Shown in pieces: positions 32,924 to 44,060 of a stretch of DNA of 64,000 nt. The stretch covers positions 158,273,043 to 158,337,042 of the forward strand of contig CP136069.1 of NCBI GenBank assembly GCA_032622095.1. Direction: 5' to 3'. The notes under the pieces were generated by a model that was not told the origin of the DNA, did no database searches, and saw nothing but the letters and a program-made list of their open reading frames with translations. How positions within the stretch are numbered: the stretch's first letter is position 1; every line of letters starts with the position of its first letter. Source of the stretch: Siphonodentalium dalli. Lineage: Eukaryota; Mollusca; Scaphopoda; Gadilida; Siphonodentaliidae. Position numbers and translations under genes: made by a program.

Positions 32924-33000
32924 ATGCTAAATCGCACATCCAGTTATAGACATAATTGAGGCTGATCTAAATGATTTCAACTGGATGTGCGATTTAGCAT
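32924..33000. repeat. Hairpin with 22-bp arms
   Basis: ATGCTAAATCGCACATCCAGTT (32924-32945) is matched exactly by its reverse complement at 32979-33000, around a 33-bp loop. It directly abuts the start of the palindrome field. Confidence 0.8.
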
Positions 33001-33090
33001 ACATATTTGCACTTCAGCACAAATAGACGCAATTATTTGTGCTTCAGTGTATTATTTGTCCTTCAGCTCAAATGAGGAATACATTTGAAA
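33001..33090. repeat. Variant palindromes with CTTCAG core
   Basis: TTTGCACTTCAGCACAAAT, TTTGTGCTTCAGTGTATT and TTTGTCCTTCAGCTCAAAT occur in tandem and resemble the GCTTAAGC modules further right, with CTTCAG in place of CTTAAG. AATGAGGAATACATTTGAAAA follows, like the module seen with the later palindromes. Confidence 0.6.
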
Positions 33091-34110
33091 AAAGCCTCCC
33101 ATAGATGCCTCTCTGACTGTCTGACATGACATGCAAGGACTATAAAACCAGCTGAGACGAACATGCTGGCACCGGCAGAGGGGACCCACTCCAAAGTTTG
33201 ATTAAAAATGGTGAAAATAGCAGGATAAGGCATACATGTAGTGCCTGATTAATAACTCAGTTTCACACACCCGAACAAGTACATATTATGTCTTTAAATG
33301 CCAGGAAATAGGGTGTTAACTTATAGAACTATTATTCACTTCCCCTGGGCTGAATTACTCCTACGTTTAAATTCAAGATACGTAATAATCATTCCCACTC
33401 AATACCATCCCGGGAATAATGAGCTGCCCGTGGTTTCAGTAGATTAAAAATAGCGCAGAATGAAGAAAGCGTAATTGCAATATATTGCGCTGCATTTTCA
33501 ATAAATGATAACATGGGATTAATCCACATAAAGGGTATATAAGCATAAACAATAACCTGCCAGTCATTGAAACATACTAGTCATTTTAAAGTTGTTGATT
33601 AATGTGTGTGGCGCATGCAATGTATATAAGTCTTGCAATATATTATCGGGCGAACAAATAATCCAAAGCTGCAACACTTAATCTGTGAGCTACCCCCCCC
33701 CCCCGCACATCTCTCCTAACACTAATTCGGTGCATATGATTCGGTTTTCAACGAAATACAATGTAAAGACACCAAATAGTTTATTCGTATTCCAATAAAG
33801 GTAAAATGTTGTTAATGTACCTGGTAACAGTCCGCTATGACATGTAACCGTGATCCTACAGTCTTCAAGGTTTACCGATTATGAAAAAATATGTTAATGG
33901 TATTGAAAATCTTACTGATTATAATCTGTATGCTGAAATACCGCCCAGCCCTAAAGTATACTATTCACTAAATTCAAACTTCAATATGCTTCAGTTACAT
34001 GTTCATGTAGCCTACTGCAGCTGCCGACAGTCGGACAGGCCATGTAGGCAAAGCCCGTGTAACTTGAAGCTACAGTACAGTTCAGGTACAGTAATGCAAA
34101 TAATCAACCC
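33091..34110. other. AT-rich stretch without a recognisable gene
   Basis: No recognisable gene. A C run lies at about 33692-33704. A plus-strand ORF at 33881-34132 overlaps the MITE and shows no domain. Confidence 0.45.
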
Positions 34111-34111
34111 C

Positions 34112-34257
34112 TTAACCACAGCAGAATTATGAGTAACTTTTCAGGATTTAGTCGGAAATATGGCTTGTTGCCATTCATCGGAAAGCTCTCTCAGAGAGGC
34201 AACAAGCCATAAACCGACTAAATCCTGAAAAGTTACCCATAATTCTGCTGTGGTTAA
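34112..34257. mobile_element. TTAA-bounded foldback MITE, copy 2
   Basis: Begins TTAACCACAGCAGAATTATG and ends CTGTGGTTAA. TTAA lies at 34112-34115 and 34254-34257. The arms carry AACTTTTCAGGATTTAGTCGG and the reverse complement. The loop differs from copy 1 and contains GAGAG symmetry (CTCTCTCAGAGAG), so the foldback is more complete here. Confidence 0.85.
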
Positions 34258-34299
34258 GAAATCGATTGCTTAGATCATTACTGTACCTATTTTCGAGGA

Positions 34300-34980
34300 A
34301 ATTTATTTTTTAATTCATTACCTATTTTGTTTACGAAATATAGACATTCAATGAAATTTGTATGTCTTTTCTGCCTATATATTACCTTACCTGTTCTATA
34401 GTAATCATATGGGCAAAGGGACACCAGCAAACTTGTAGAATGTTGATGAGTAGTCCAAAATTGACTATACAATGAATGTAATAGACATCTTTATCCCGCC
34501 GATTTTCGACTAGCTAACCAGTGTTGTTGACAGAAACTGCTATTGATTCTGTACTGTGGACGCTATGTCGCCATCTATGACCACTGGTACTGAACAAGTC
34601 TAATTACTTGTTGTGCTGATTATACTATGGTACTGTTGACACTGCTCCGAAATATAACTGGAACTGGAAAATTATTGTTTGTATGAATTTAACTGTTGAC
34701 AAGTAACTAAAAATATTGAGATAAAAACGATGGTCTTGGTTATCAGAGTCTATTATAGAACGGTGCAGCCCAGTTACGTTCATAATATACCACATTTTTT
34801 TTTAGATTTCATTCTTAATACTGAATTGAGGTGGATCATTTCTGTGAAACAATTACATGAAAGTTGTACAAATATTAAGAAATATCTAGAATTTTGAAAT
34901 TAAATTATAAAAAATATGGCAACACAGCATTGTTCGTTAATGGCAAATTCAATGGCAGGACAATATTTTTATATACAGTT
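34300..34980. other. AT-rich stretch without a recognisable gene
   Basis: No ORF or repeat of note. Confidence 0.45.
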
Positions 34981-35224
34981 GTTTCCAATGCATAAAACAG
35001 GTATGGGTGATCCATTTGTGCTTAAGCATAAATGATAATGATTTGTGCTCATGCGTAAATAATTTGCGTGTAAGAGTAAATAATTTGCACTTTTGCGCAA
35101 ATAAGGAATAAATGTGAAAATGCATTACCTCGCATACACCTATTGACAAACATGTACAAACTGTAAAACAAAATTTAATATTCCAAAAATTTGGGAGTTC
35201 CTTCTCTTACAATTTTGTTAGACC

Positions 35225-35365
35225 GGTGTCAGCGAAGGTACTGCCAGAAAGAGTTTAGACCGATTTAGACCGATCGGTCTAATAAAGATTTATCGGTGGT
35301 TCACCCATATCGGATGCGATTTTAACATTTCTACCTTATTTGCACTTGAGCATAAATACTAGTAT
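35225..35365. repeat. GACCGATCGGTCT module with GGTTCACCCATAT
   Basis: AGACCGATTTAGACCGATCGGTCTAA, then GGTGGTTCACCCATATCGG and TTTGCACTTGAGCATAAAT. The reverse-oriented form of the same order appears at 37456-37600 and near 39290-39330. This ties the CGATCG palindromes to the GCTTAAGC field as parts of one composite repeat. Confidence 0.65.
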
Positions 35366-37455
35366 GATCCATACATTTTCGCTTAAAGTGATGTGAAACG
35401 TAAATTGAACCTCACAATTGAGTTCCCTGCGTTATTCTGTGGAAAGACTGAATAAAATAACCCCCATACACGAAATGCCCCAACCAGATATCAGTTTGTA
35501 CTAATTATACGGCCACGTAACTAACTATTTACTTTCCCTCAATCGGGACGAATAATTCCACTGTAAACGCCAAATAAATACACCAACGAGTTGTCGTGTG
35601 CAGTCGCGGAAACACCCGAACACTTCCGACTTGGTCGGGATTGAGTCGGCTTTCGTTCTCAGAAAATAGCTTCCGTGGAGGGAGGCCGTTTGCTGGAATA
35701 GCGTAACATCAGCTTAATAAAACGAAAAACAAGCGGTATAGTCAATTCGAATGGGAGGGATATAAAAGGAATTATTGCCTGAAATCACCAACGGAAGAAC
35801 ATTGACCGAGTTATGAAAGAATTATAATCAAAGTGGTCATGATCGAGCAATGAACAACGGTAACAGTTGAAAATGTTACTATTTATAGAAATTTGTAATC
35901 GTTGCAGATCGTTGACCGATTTTATGATCGATCTACAGCAGGTACAGTCAGAGTTGTCTTACATGTGTATTTCAAACTGTTTAATTACCTGTGCAATGCT
36001 ACATGTGTGCCATAGTGCTATTCACTATTCTAGTACAGACCGTATTTGTTTGGGACAGCGATGGTGATATAGATATCCATATGGATTATGTTTTCTTCAA
36101 TTTTTGAGTTTATATAGGCCCAAATAAATATACCATAAGATGGACTCAATCATTGACAGTTAAAATTGGATGGAAGTAAAGAAGTGTTGTGTATTTGCAC
36201 TAAGTAAGCGCAATTGCTTTATGCTTAAGCGCAAATATTTGTATGCAAATAAATAATAAATGTAAAAAAGACTCCCATGTGATTTGCTCTAAACTCAAAT
36301 TAACTCAGGCCATAAAACATTACTCAAACATAGGTGAGGACTCCACCCAGATCCCATACCAAGATGGATATTCAGACTGAGGAAACCAGTTGCAGATAGG
36401 TACATGTATTTGCTTAAGCATAATTCATTTCAATTACCCTTAAGTGTAAATGAAATCCACTTAAGCGTAAATGAGTTGCGCTTAACTGTAATTCATATAC
36501 ACTCCCATTGAACTCCACATACTCAAGCTGAAATGGATGCAACCACATTACTAATGCCAGTAAGTTAACATACATCAGATTATACAAATATGCATATAAG
36601 GTAAGACAGCCGATGAAATTATTGCTCTTAATATAATTCCAATGTATTATGATAACGCATAAGTCAATTATGCTTAAGCGTAAATGATTACATTAAGCGT
36701 AACTGATTTATGCTTAAGCGTAAATTATTTACACTTAAATGCAATTAGTTAATATAAAATGTGAAAATGAATCATTTGCGCTTAAGCGCAAGTATATGTC
36801 TATCAATATATTTGCGCTTAAGCGCAAATACCTAACACTCCCTTACTTCCCTCTGATTGTGAATGATAGAGTCCATCTCATAGTATATTATCATGGACCC
36901 ATAGTAGTAGCCCCATATAATACTGAAACATTGAAGAAAATATATTTCCATATGCATATATCAGCATCTCTGTCCCTGGTGTCCCAAGAATTGGTGCCTC
37001 ACTCCCAGAGCTCTAGTATATTTTATTAAAGGGACATCTCCTACACAGATATATACCATTTCCATGGCCATAAATATGGAATTCGGGGTTACTGGGGACT
37101 CGCTTCCCTCATATGGTGTACTTATTGACTTGAAATTGGGGAAAACCCCAATTTTCATATTATCAGCATCACTGTCCCCAAGAATTTGTGTCTCCATCCC
37201 AGAGATCTAGTATATTTTATAAAAGAGATATATCCTGCACATATCTCTACCATTTCCATGGTCATAAAAGAGATATTGGGGTTACTGGGGGGTGCTTCCC
37301 TCATATGGTGGGTCTGTGCCATTTAAAATTAATTCAGGGGGGGTGATATCAATGCATATTAATTTTTATTTGCGCAAATAATTTACACTGAAGCGCAAAT
37401 GATAGATGTTATTTTGCGAAATATTTGCGCTTGATCTTAAATGAATAATAAATGT

Positions 37456-38255
37456 GAAATGGGTATCCCATACATGAAATGCCGTATCTATATGCTATAG
37501 CGCGTATATCCTACAGGTCTGGGTGAACCACCGATCAATCAATAACAGCCCGATCGGGCTAAAGTAGACCGATCAGGCTAAAATAGACCGATCGTTCTTT
37601 CACAGCCAGCTTGAATCTTGGATAAAGGGAGTAGGCCTACTCTAAATTGTTCTTTCAAGTGAAATAGGCCTCCCATACATGAAACGCCTTATCTATATAC
37701 TATAGCGCGCATACCCTACAGGTCTGGGTGAACCACCGATCAATCAATAATAGCCCGATCGGGCTAAAGTAGACTGATCGGGCTAAAATAGACCGATCGG
37801 TCTTTCACAGCCAGCTTGAATCTTGGATAAAGGGAGTAGGCCTACTCTAAATTGTTCTTTCAAGTGAAATAGGCCTCCCATACATGAAACGCCTTATCTA
37901 TATACTATAGCGCGCATACCCTACAGGTCTGGGTGAACCACCGATCAATCAATAATAGCCCGATCGGGCTAAAATAGACCGATCGGGCTAAAATAGACCG
38001 ATCGGTCTTTCACAGCCAGCCTGAATCTTGGATAAAGGGAGTAGGCCTACTATAAATTGTTCTTTCAAGTGAAATAGGCCTCCCATACATAAAACGCCTT
38101 ATCTATATCCTATAGAGCGCATATCCTACAGGTCTGGGTGACCACCGATCAATCAATAATAGCCCGATCGGGCTAAAATAGACCGATCGGTCTTTCACAG
38201 CCAGCCTGAATCTTGGATAAAGGGAGTAGGCCTACTCTAAATTGTTCTTTCAAGT
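37456..38255. repeat. Tandem array, 205-bp period, four units
   Basis: Units start at 37456, 37661, 37866 and 38071 (GAAAT followed by CCTCCCATACAT in three of the four), exactly 205 bp apart. Each ends near AAATTGTTCTTTCAAGT. Inside is a smaller repeat of about 20 bp, CGATCGGGCTAAAATAGAC, present three times in units 1-3 and one fewer in unit 4, which makes the last unit shorter (to about 38255). GGTCTGGGTGAACCACCGAT and ATAGCGCGCATA recur in every unit. Units 2 and 3 are nearly identical. Confidence 0.9.
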
Positions 38256-38259
38256 TACA

Positions 38260-39180
38260 ACCATTTTTTTGTAAAAAAAATTATTCTGATTCATTTTGAA
38301 ACTAATGAAAGACAATTTTGAAACTAATGAAAGACAATGTATAATTTTTTGCTGGTATATTCATCATAAATTTGAACAAATCTTCAAGCAAACAAAATTT
38401 CAATATTCAAGAAATCTCTTACCCCAGTGTCAGGAAGACCAATCGATCTAGCTCAGCACGATTGGTCTATTATTGTGATGTCAAATATTATTGAAATATT
38501 GCTTATAATTTACATTTACAGAAGTCAATAATTCGCATGCAGATAACTTCACCTTGTATTCGGCCAAATATGTTGACGTTAGATTAGAAGGCAGAATTCC
38601 CAGATTTGTTTATTATTGGTGCACCTGGATATTTTCGGAGGTGTGCCAATCGTCTTTTGCACACTGTGAATACGTACTCATTCTCTCCTAAATTTGCAAA
38701 AATTCCATATATATATATATAAATATATATACAGAGTGTGAAAACTTTGTTAGTTGCCAAATAATTGTCGACATTTTACTTAGAAAACTTGAATTCAAAA
38801 ACTATGAAAGGCCCCCTATTATTTTTTATTTTTTTTCTCTTTTTGTTGAATCTACTTTCGTTATCGACATGCTGGCCTTTGTTTTGGCTGTTCTCCCAGT
38901 CGTGCGTACCAGCCGATCGTCGTTATTCGGGTGGTTCCGATTTCCTCCGAATATAATTCCACGAGACTCCGCGCGCTGATTCGCTCCGAAAATGTGTTAG
39001 TATCTGAGAAGATTTCTTACTCTGATCGCAGTTTTCAACAATTTAATACAGGGCGAGTACCGCACTAATAATATGCCACATTGGGGTTTTCTTTCTAGTT
39101 TTTCATGACCTTTCTTGTGGTATATCGGGCACAGTTCTGTCTGACATCAAATATATGCCCACCGGGAGTGAAGCTAATGA
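38260..39180. other. AT-rich stretch with TA microsatellite near 38706
   Basis: A short ATATATATAT run lies near 38706-38728. A two-copy TTTTGAAACTAATGAAAGACAA repeat sits at 38296-38335. No gene recognised. Confidence 0.5.
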
Positions 39181-39524
39181 CTTTAAGTGTAAGTATTTGC
39201 GCATAGCCTCCCATACACCTATTGACCAGACCTGATATTGGCAAATTGTAAACATTCAATTTATTTAGACGGATTGGCCAGCAAATTTAGACAGATCGGT
39301 CTAAATCCGGATTGATTTGTGGTTCACCCATATGGGTATGGGAGGCCAAATTCACATTTAATAGCTAATTAATTATGCTTAAGCGTAATCAGGGATCAAA
39401 ATAGATTTAATTTAGCGAGAATAAAATTAGTCATAAAGCACTGAAAGTTGAAAAGTTTCGCGAGAATCATTACAAGAATCGATTCGGTGATTTTCGTTGA
39501 ATCTTAAGGCCTGCGTAATGCATC

Positions 39525-39850
39525 ATGCTTAAGCATAATTGCCTCACTCACAACCCATTATGCTTAAGTCTAATGCCATTACGCTTTAGCGCGCACTGCC
39601 ATTACGCTTAAGCGTAGCATCAGTAATTGGCTGCATCCATATCAGCTTCCGGGGAGTTTTCACATATGGAATTTGAATTACGCTTAAGCGTAATGCAAAC
39701 TGCATTGCGCTTAAGCGCAATGCAATATCATTAATGGCATTGCGCTTAAGCTTAATAGATTATGCTTTGAAAAGCATAATGGAAATCTGAATTACGCTTA
39801 AACATAACATTTGGATTAATGCCTTACGCTTAACTGTAATTGGCTATTAA
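39525..39850. repeat. Densest cluster of GCTTAAGC palindromes
   Basis: About eight full or partial modules lie in 325 bp: ATGCTTAAGCAT at 39525-39536, TACGCTTAAGCGTA at 39603-39616, the ATTACG form at 39677-39694, the 24-bp palindrome at 39701-39724, and ATTGCGCTTAAGCTTAAT at about 39738. There is also a hairpin, ATTATGCTTT/AAAGCATAAT, at 39759-39780. Confidence 0.85.
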
Positions 39851-40039
39851 ATGTGAATTTGGCCTCCCATATATGGGATGAGGTTTTAACATTTACTCCT
39901 TATTTGCGCTTAATCGTAAATATGAATATTATGATCCATTTATGCTTAAGCGTAAATGATTTGCATTTAAGCATACATAATTTGAGCTCACGCGTAACAG
40001 ATTTGGGCTTAAACGCAAATAAGGAATAAATGTAAAAAT

Positions 40040-40374
40040 ACATGCCATTCCACACACATGACCTAAAGTCCTAAACCTGATGAATTGCTGTGAACATGAT
40101 CATTTTCAAACGGCATGACAACTTTTTCTCAACTATACTGACAAATGTCTTTTTCAACTTCAAGTCTTTTCAGTTTGATGAAAATTTGTTATGTCTTATC
40201 CATTGACAAAGGCATAATCTTATTTGTTGAGTTTGAAATGTTCTGTCACATCTCTATCACGATTGGCCCATATATGAGCGTGTGTGCCGAGACAAAATAC
40301 GTGTGTGAAGATTTCGTGCAAAGTTGAAGTTGAAACTGAAAGCATTCTATAATTATTAGTTTGTAGATAAATAC
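40040..40374. other. Stretch next to the 40.4-kb exon candidate, nothing further recognised
   Basis: Would be intronic if the exon is real. No other exon was recognised on the minus strand here. Confidence 0.4.
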
Positions 40375-40458
40375 CTGTGAAGATTCCCCAAGAGTAGATT
40401 GTCCGGCCACCGGGAAACATATCTGTGATCACCCATTGAACCGAGCCTAAGTTATTTG
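40375..40458 (-). CDS. Exon-like segment, 84 nt, unassigned membrane-protein-like peptide
   Basis: On the minus strand, AAATCACAG precedes an open frame that ends TTCACAG|GTATTTATC. It is 84 nt long with the same phase at both ends. It encodes NNLGSVQWVITDMFPG followed by GRTIYSWGIFTG, a glycine/aromatic-rich peptide of the kind found in loops or membrane-adjacent parts of transporters. I cannot assign the family. No companion exons were recognised within a few kb, so it may be an isolated relic or belong to a gene with long introns. Confidence 0.35.
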
Positions 40459-40599
40459 CTGTGATTTTAACACTAGAATGTGTTTCAGTCGCTTCGAAAT
40501 TAAATGGCGACCGCCTGTCTGGCTATGTGCAACACGGAACAGTAACGATAACTCTTGAAGACTATCAGTTTAAACCAATATATGGTATTGAACATGTCC

Positions 40600-41640
40600 T
40601 CAAACATTTAGCTATTATTGTGCTCTCCAGGCACAAGAAAAAGGTCAACTTCAGGAAATCCAACTTCCGATGGAATATAATGAAATAATATGTAATTTCA
40701 GAGAGCGCTATGGTACCGCAGCGGATACTATATACGTTACAAATAACTTTAAATGCATTATTATCCTTTATATATCCTCTATTTCCTCCAATGTAGGAGA
40801 GAATATATATTTGGTAGATAGTGCCTTCTTGTGTATAATTATTCAATTTCCAGATCTTTATATTTATATTTATATCTTTATATTTCGATAAAAATGTTCG
40901 TGTTCCTTAATTAGTCGCAATATTGTTATCAGTTGGTACCGTGACATCAATGATGTGACACATGTTGATGTTCTTATTTTCGATAACTAAATCCGTTCTG
41001 TTTGCTATGATAGTCCTATACGTGTGGATTGAAAATCTCACAGTACTGTGGCATTATTGTTCTCACATACAGGTACTGTGCCGCAGATATATCATATGAC
41101 TTATTTGACTGGCATATTCGCCAATGGATATATACTTGGCCATATTCTCATCAAGTCACTATATCTTAATTTAGCCCAGAAAGTTCGTGAAATTTGTGCA
41201 TAATTTGGTCGCGAAGGGTGTGGTGGTCCAATGAAATGCAAGATGGTGTCATAAACAGTCATTTGGATATCTATGTGTGTCCAAAATAGAGCTGTCAAAC
41301 CATCTTATAAGGAAACAATATAAAGTAAATATAAGTAAATAATATAATTATAAAGGACTATATATCTCTTTGAGTCACTGCCTGTTAAATTTCACTCAAG
41401 GGAATCCGACAATTTGTGTAAATGGCGATTCATGTGAATCAGTTATTCACACTTGCTTCAGATCATAATTGTACTAATTGTGATGTCCATATTTATATCA
41501 ATATAGCTAGATAACACTATTAAATCGACCAATATATTATTATGTTGTGACGGTGTTATTTTTTATAGCGGTATTGGGAGATTGTATATCAGCATACTCA
41601 TAAATAATGCGTCATGCCAATACATAGTGATACACGCTAT
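40600..41640 (+). repeat. One-kb dispersed repeat, copy 1 (inverted copy at 51270)
   Basis: Matches 51270-52200 in reverse complement. Shared landmarks include AATTAGTCGCAA, GTTATCAGTTGGTACC, GACATCAATGATGTGACAC, CACAGTACTGTGGCATTATTG, GAGCTGTCAAACCATCTTATAAGG and TGTGACGGTGTTATTTT. It contains no recognisable gene. ORFs within are chance frames. Confidence 0.85.
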
Positions 41641-42124
41641 CATATAATGCATCACTCTAAGTAACGGCTAATATTGCTTTTTGTACCTGTTCATTTTGTT
41701 CTTTGTAATCGTTGACATATTTTAACCTTTGTTGTTCAATTTGGCACAGGTCTAGATACTAACATACAGCTACTAGTATCATGAATATGGTATGTCCGTC
41801 ATATTGTGATCAATGTCAACGAAGACGGTGTGATGAATGTCAACGTCGAATGTTAACAACCTACCTGTTAGATATGATGTTAAATAAACGTGCATAGAAG
41901 ATATGAAGTATTTTTAGACATTCATTCCCAATGAGCCCAGTGATGTCTGCTCATCTAAAAGCGACAAAGGACCCACTCAAGGCCAGGACAATATTATATA
42001 GTTTCATTTCTTATCGGTACTATTGTGGCGACCAAGTATATCGGTCTAGCAAGATAGTATTATTAAGTCGACCAATATATGTTTTGCTAACTTGAGACGA
42101 ATAGCCATGCACTATTTAATAAAT

Positions 42125-42870
42125 AGAGCATGGCTTGGAGTGAAATACGCCGATATAGTGCATAGTGAGGTTGTGTAGTTCACGACGCGAAGCGGAGTGA
42201 ACTACACAACCGCACTATGCACTATATCGGCGTATTTCACGACAAGTCATGCTCTAATTATTATATTGTATCGAACAAATGCAGAAATTTTCAACTTTTA
42301 CTAAGTTCAGACAATTGATGTTCGCCTTACTGGAGCTTTAATTTGGATCAGCGGCGAAATAACAAGTAGTTTCAGAACAAAGTTTGATGTAGTGTTCGTT
42401 ACTATTTTAGTAGTCAAAACTACATATGCATAGTGCACGATGGGAGAGACTTGAAGGCGTAGTATACAACTACGACTAATAGAGTCGAGTAGCCAACCAA
42501 TCGGAAAGCTTGATTTCAATAACAAAGTCACGTGAGATACAATATATCGGCGTATTTCACGACAAGTCATGCTCTATTATTATATTGTATCGAACAAATG
42601 CAGAAATTTTCAACTTTTACTAAGTTCAGACAATTGATGTTCGCCTTACTGAAGCTTAATTTGGATCAGCGGCGAAATAACAAGTAGTTTCAGAACAAAG
42701 TTTGATGTAGTGTTCGTTACTATTTTTAGTAGTCAAAACTACATATGCATAGTGCACGATGGGAGAGACTTGAAGGCGTAGTATACAACTACGACTAATA
42801 GAGTCGAGTAGCCAACCAATCGGAAAGCTTGATTTCAATAACAAAGTCACGTGAGATACAATATTATAGA
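42125..42870. mobile_element. Foldback followed by a 320-bp tandem duplication
   Basis: Left arm 42125-42183 (AGAGCATG...GTGTAGTTCAC) and right arm 42196-42255 form a near-perfect inverted repeat around GACGCGAAGCGG. From 42228 the segment CGGCGTATTTCACGACAAG...GTCACGTGAGATACAATAT (about 320 bp) is repeated from 42548 to about 42865 with very few differences. The duplicated unit also contains its own AGAGCATG-like end (CATGCTCTA), so the two copies share the same terminal sequence as the foldback. Probably one non-autonomous DNA element that duplicated internally. Confidence 0.75.
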
Positions 42871-42961
42871 CTAATCACAGGCTATTAAAGATATATTCGT
42901 AAAGTAATTCGTTGTTTTTGTTATCCTATGTTGTTTATAGTGGGTCGCCTCGTGTAACAGA

Positions 42962-43040
42962 GGGGGCGCGGTGGCTCAGTGGCTCAGCCTGCTTCCATGC
43001 GTTCCCATGCTTATGGCCCAAGGTTCGAATCGCGGACTTC
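42962..43040 (+). mobile_element. tRNA-derived SINE head with A and B boxes
   Basis: A box TGGCTCAGTGG (42972-42982) and B box GGTTCGAATCG (43022-43032, one mismatch to the consensus) are about 50 bp apart start to start, as in RNA polymerase III type 2 promoters. The region reads GGGGGCGCGGTGGCTCAGTG and so resembles a tRNA. The 3' body and tail could not be defined with confidence, so the element end is open. Confidence 0.65.
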
Positions 43041-43044
43041 GATA

Positions 43045-43920
43045 AGTCAATGTATTCTGGAAGAGATGTCACGTGTGAATAAATCGCCGTTGGTCAGTGG
43101 TTAATGCATTCGTAACGTGGACGTTCGTCGACAGTGTATCCGAACGCAATTGACTGGTATATGTACGTAGTTTCCCCATCTAGGTAGTCTGACACGTCAT
43201 GGCATCGCCTAGTTGTGTATAGTGACAATAATCACCAGCCTAACCACATGAACCACATAAACAAACGCATAATTCGAAGTTTATTTTTAGTCATAAGAAG
43301 AAGAACCAATATCGGTCGAGATGACAGTGCACGGCGCATGTGACAGATGGCGAATTTCTTATGTATCTTTCAAATGATTTGGCTTCCATGTAATGAGTTC
43401 GAAGCAACGAAAGTTAGACTCTGCATCAAAATTGTCTAATGTCCTATATAATTAAATTGCATTCGAACTTCGAAGTGACGATAGCACGTCCGTCTGTATC
43501 AAAGCTTTCTTTATCGAACTTTCTTTGGATCTAATTGAATTGTATTCGATGCGACGATAATACGTCGTGTGTACTGGACCTATCAGTGATGGTTATGGAC
43601 GATTAAATTAAGAGCGATCTTAAATTGACATAGTCAGCTCACGTTCTTGACATCAATATCCCAGATGGCACATCTAGGTTGGGCCAACGTCATTTCTATC
43701 GTTGTGCCAACTATGGCCATTGCCACTGGCTCGGCGTCGCCTCGACGTCGGTTCCCGTTTGTGTGCCGTATTTCACCAGACGTTGAAACGACGTCGAACC
43801 AACAGTGTATTCCACTATTAATACGATGTTGGGCCAACGTTGTGTTTAGGCGTTGACGGGGACTTGATCAGAACAATATCTGATACTTACCAGTATGACA
43901 AGCTGACTGGTACTGGTACT
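43045..43920. other. Stretch without a recognisable gene
   Basis: Contains two divergent frames at 43634-43856 that overlap on opposite strands and show no domain. CCAACGTCATT- and CCAACGTTGTG-like words near 43685 and 43833 suggest a short repeat. No gene is called. Confidence 0.4.
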
Positions 43921-43924
43921 GGTT

Positions 43925-44060
43925 CTCGTTTAACGCGCGAATGGTGCGAAGTCGACACAGTACGAACGACCTTGCACGTCGCTCACTCAAAGCGGCCAAG
44001 CCACTGTTGTGTGAAAATTCACAATAAACCACCGACAGGCTGCGAACTCATTAGGACGCT
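43925..44060 (-). mobile_element. SINE fragment related to 49540-49988
   Basis: GAATGGTGCGAAG.CGACACAGTACGA.CGACCTTGC and AAGC.GCCAAGCCACTG..GTGTG.AAA match the copy at 49757-49920. The tRNA-like head is lost, and the match ends within GCTGCGAACTCA. Confidence 0.55.

Larger units (their letters stand above)
34990..40035. repeat. Field of GCTTAAGC-core palindromes (interspersed)
   Basis: The octamer GCTTAAGC occurs at least a dozen times here, for example at 35020, 36223, 36412, 36672, 36712, 36780, 36816, 39376, 39527, 39605, 39683, 39709 and 39944. A random 5-kb stretch would hold far fewer than one. Many copies are extended perfect palindromes: TTTGCGCTTAAGCGCAAA at 36811-36828, ATTACGCTTAAGCGTAAT at 39677-39694, and a 24-bp one at 39701-39724 with arms TGCATTGCGC. 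The arms differ between copies (GC/GC, AC/GT, AT/AT around the core) yet usually stay self-complementary. They accompany AATAAATGTGAAAA and CCTCCCATACA words and the CGATCG-type repeats at 37456-38255. Degenerate, non-palindromic variants also occur. Confidence 0.8.

Noticed and set aside
34990-40035. A CRISPR-like array
   Set aside because: The repeated palindromes have irregular spacing, no constant spacer length and variable arms. The DNA is eukaryotic and no cas-like gene is present.
42307-42850. Two similar minus-strand ORFs at 42307-42570 and 42656-42850
   Set aside because: They are the same frame in the two copies of the 320-bp duplication, with one broken by a single-base change. 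This is expected for repeat DNA and shows no domain.
43634-43856. Overlapping divergent ORFs around 43.7 kb
   Set aside because: Two opposite frames over the same bases with no homology. Neither has a splice site or motif that would favour it.
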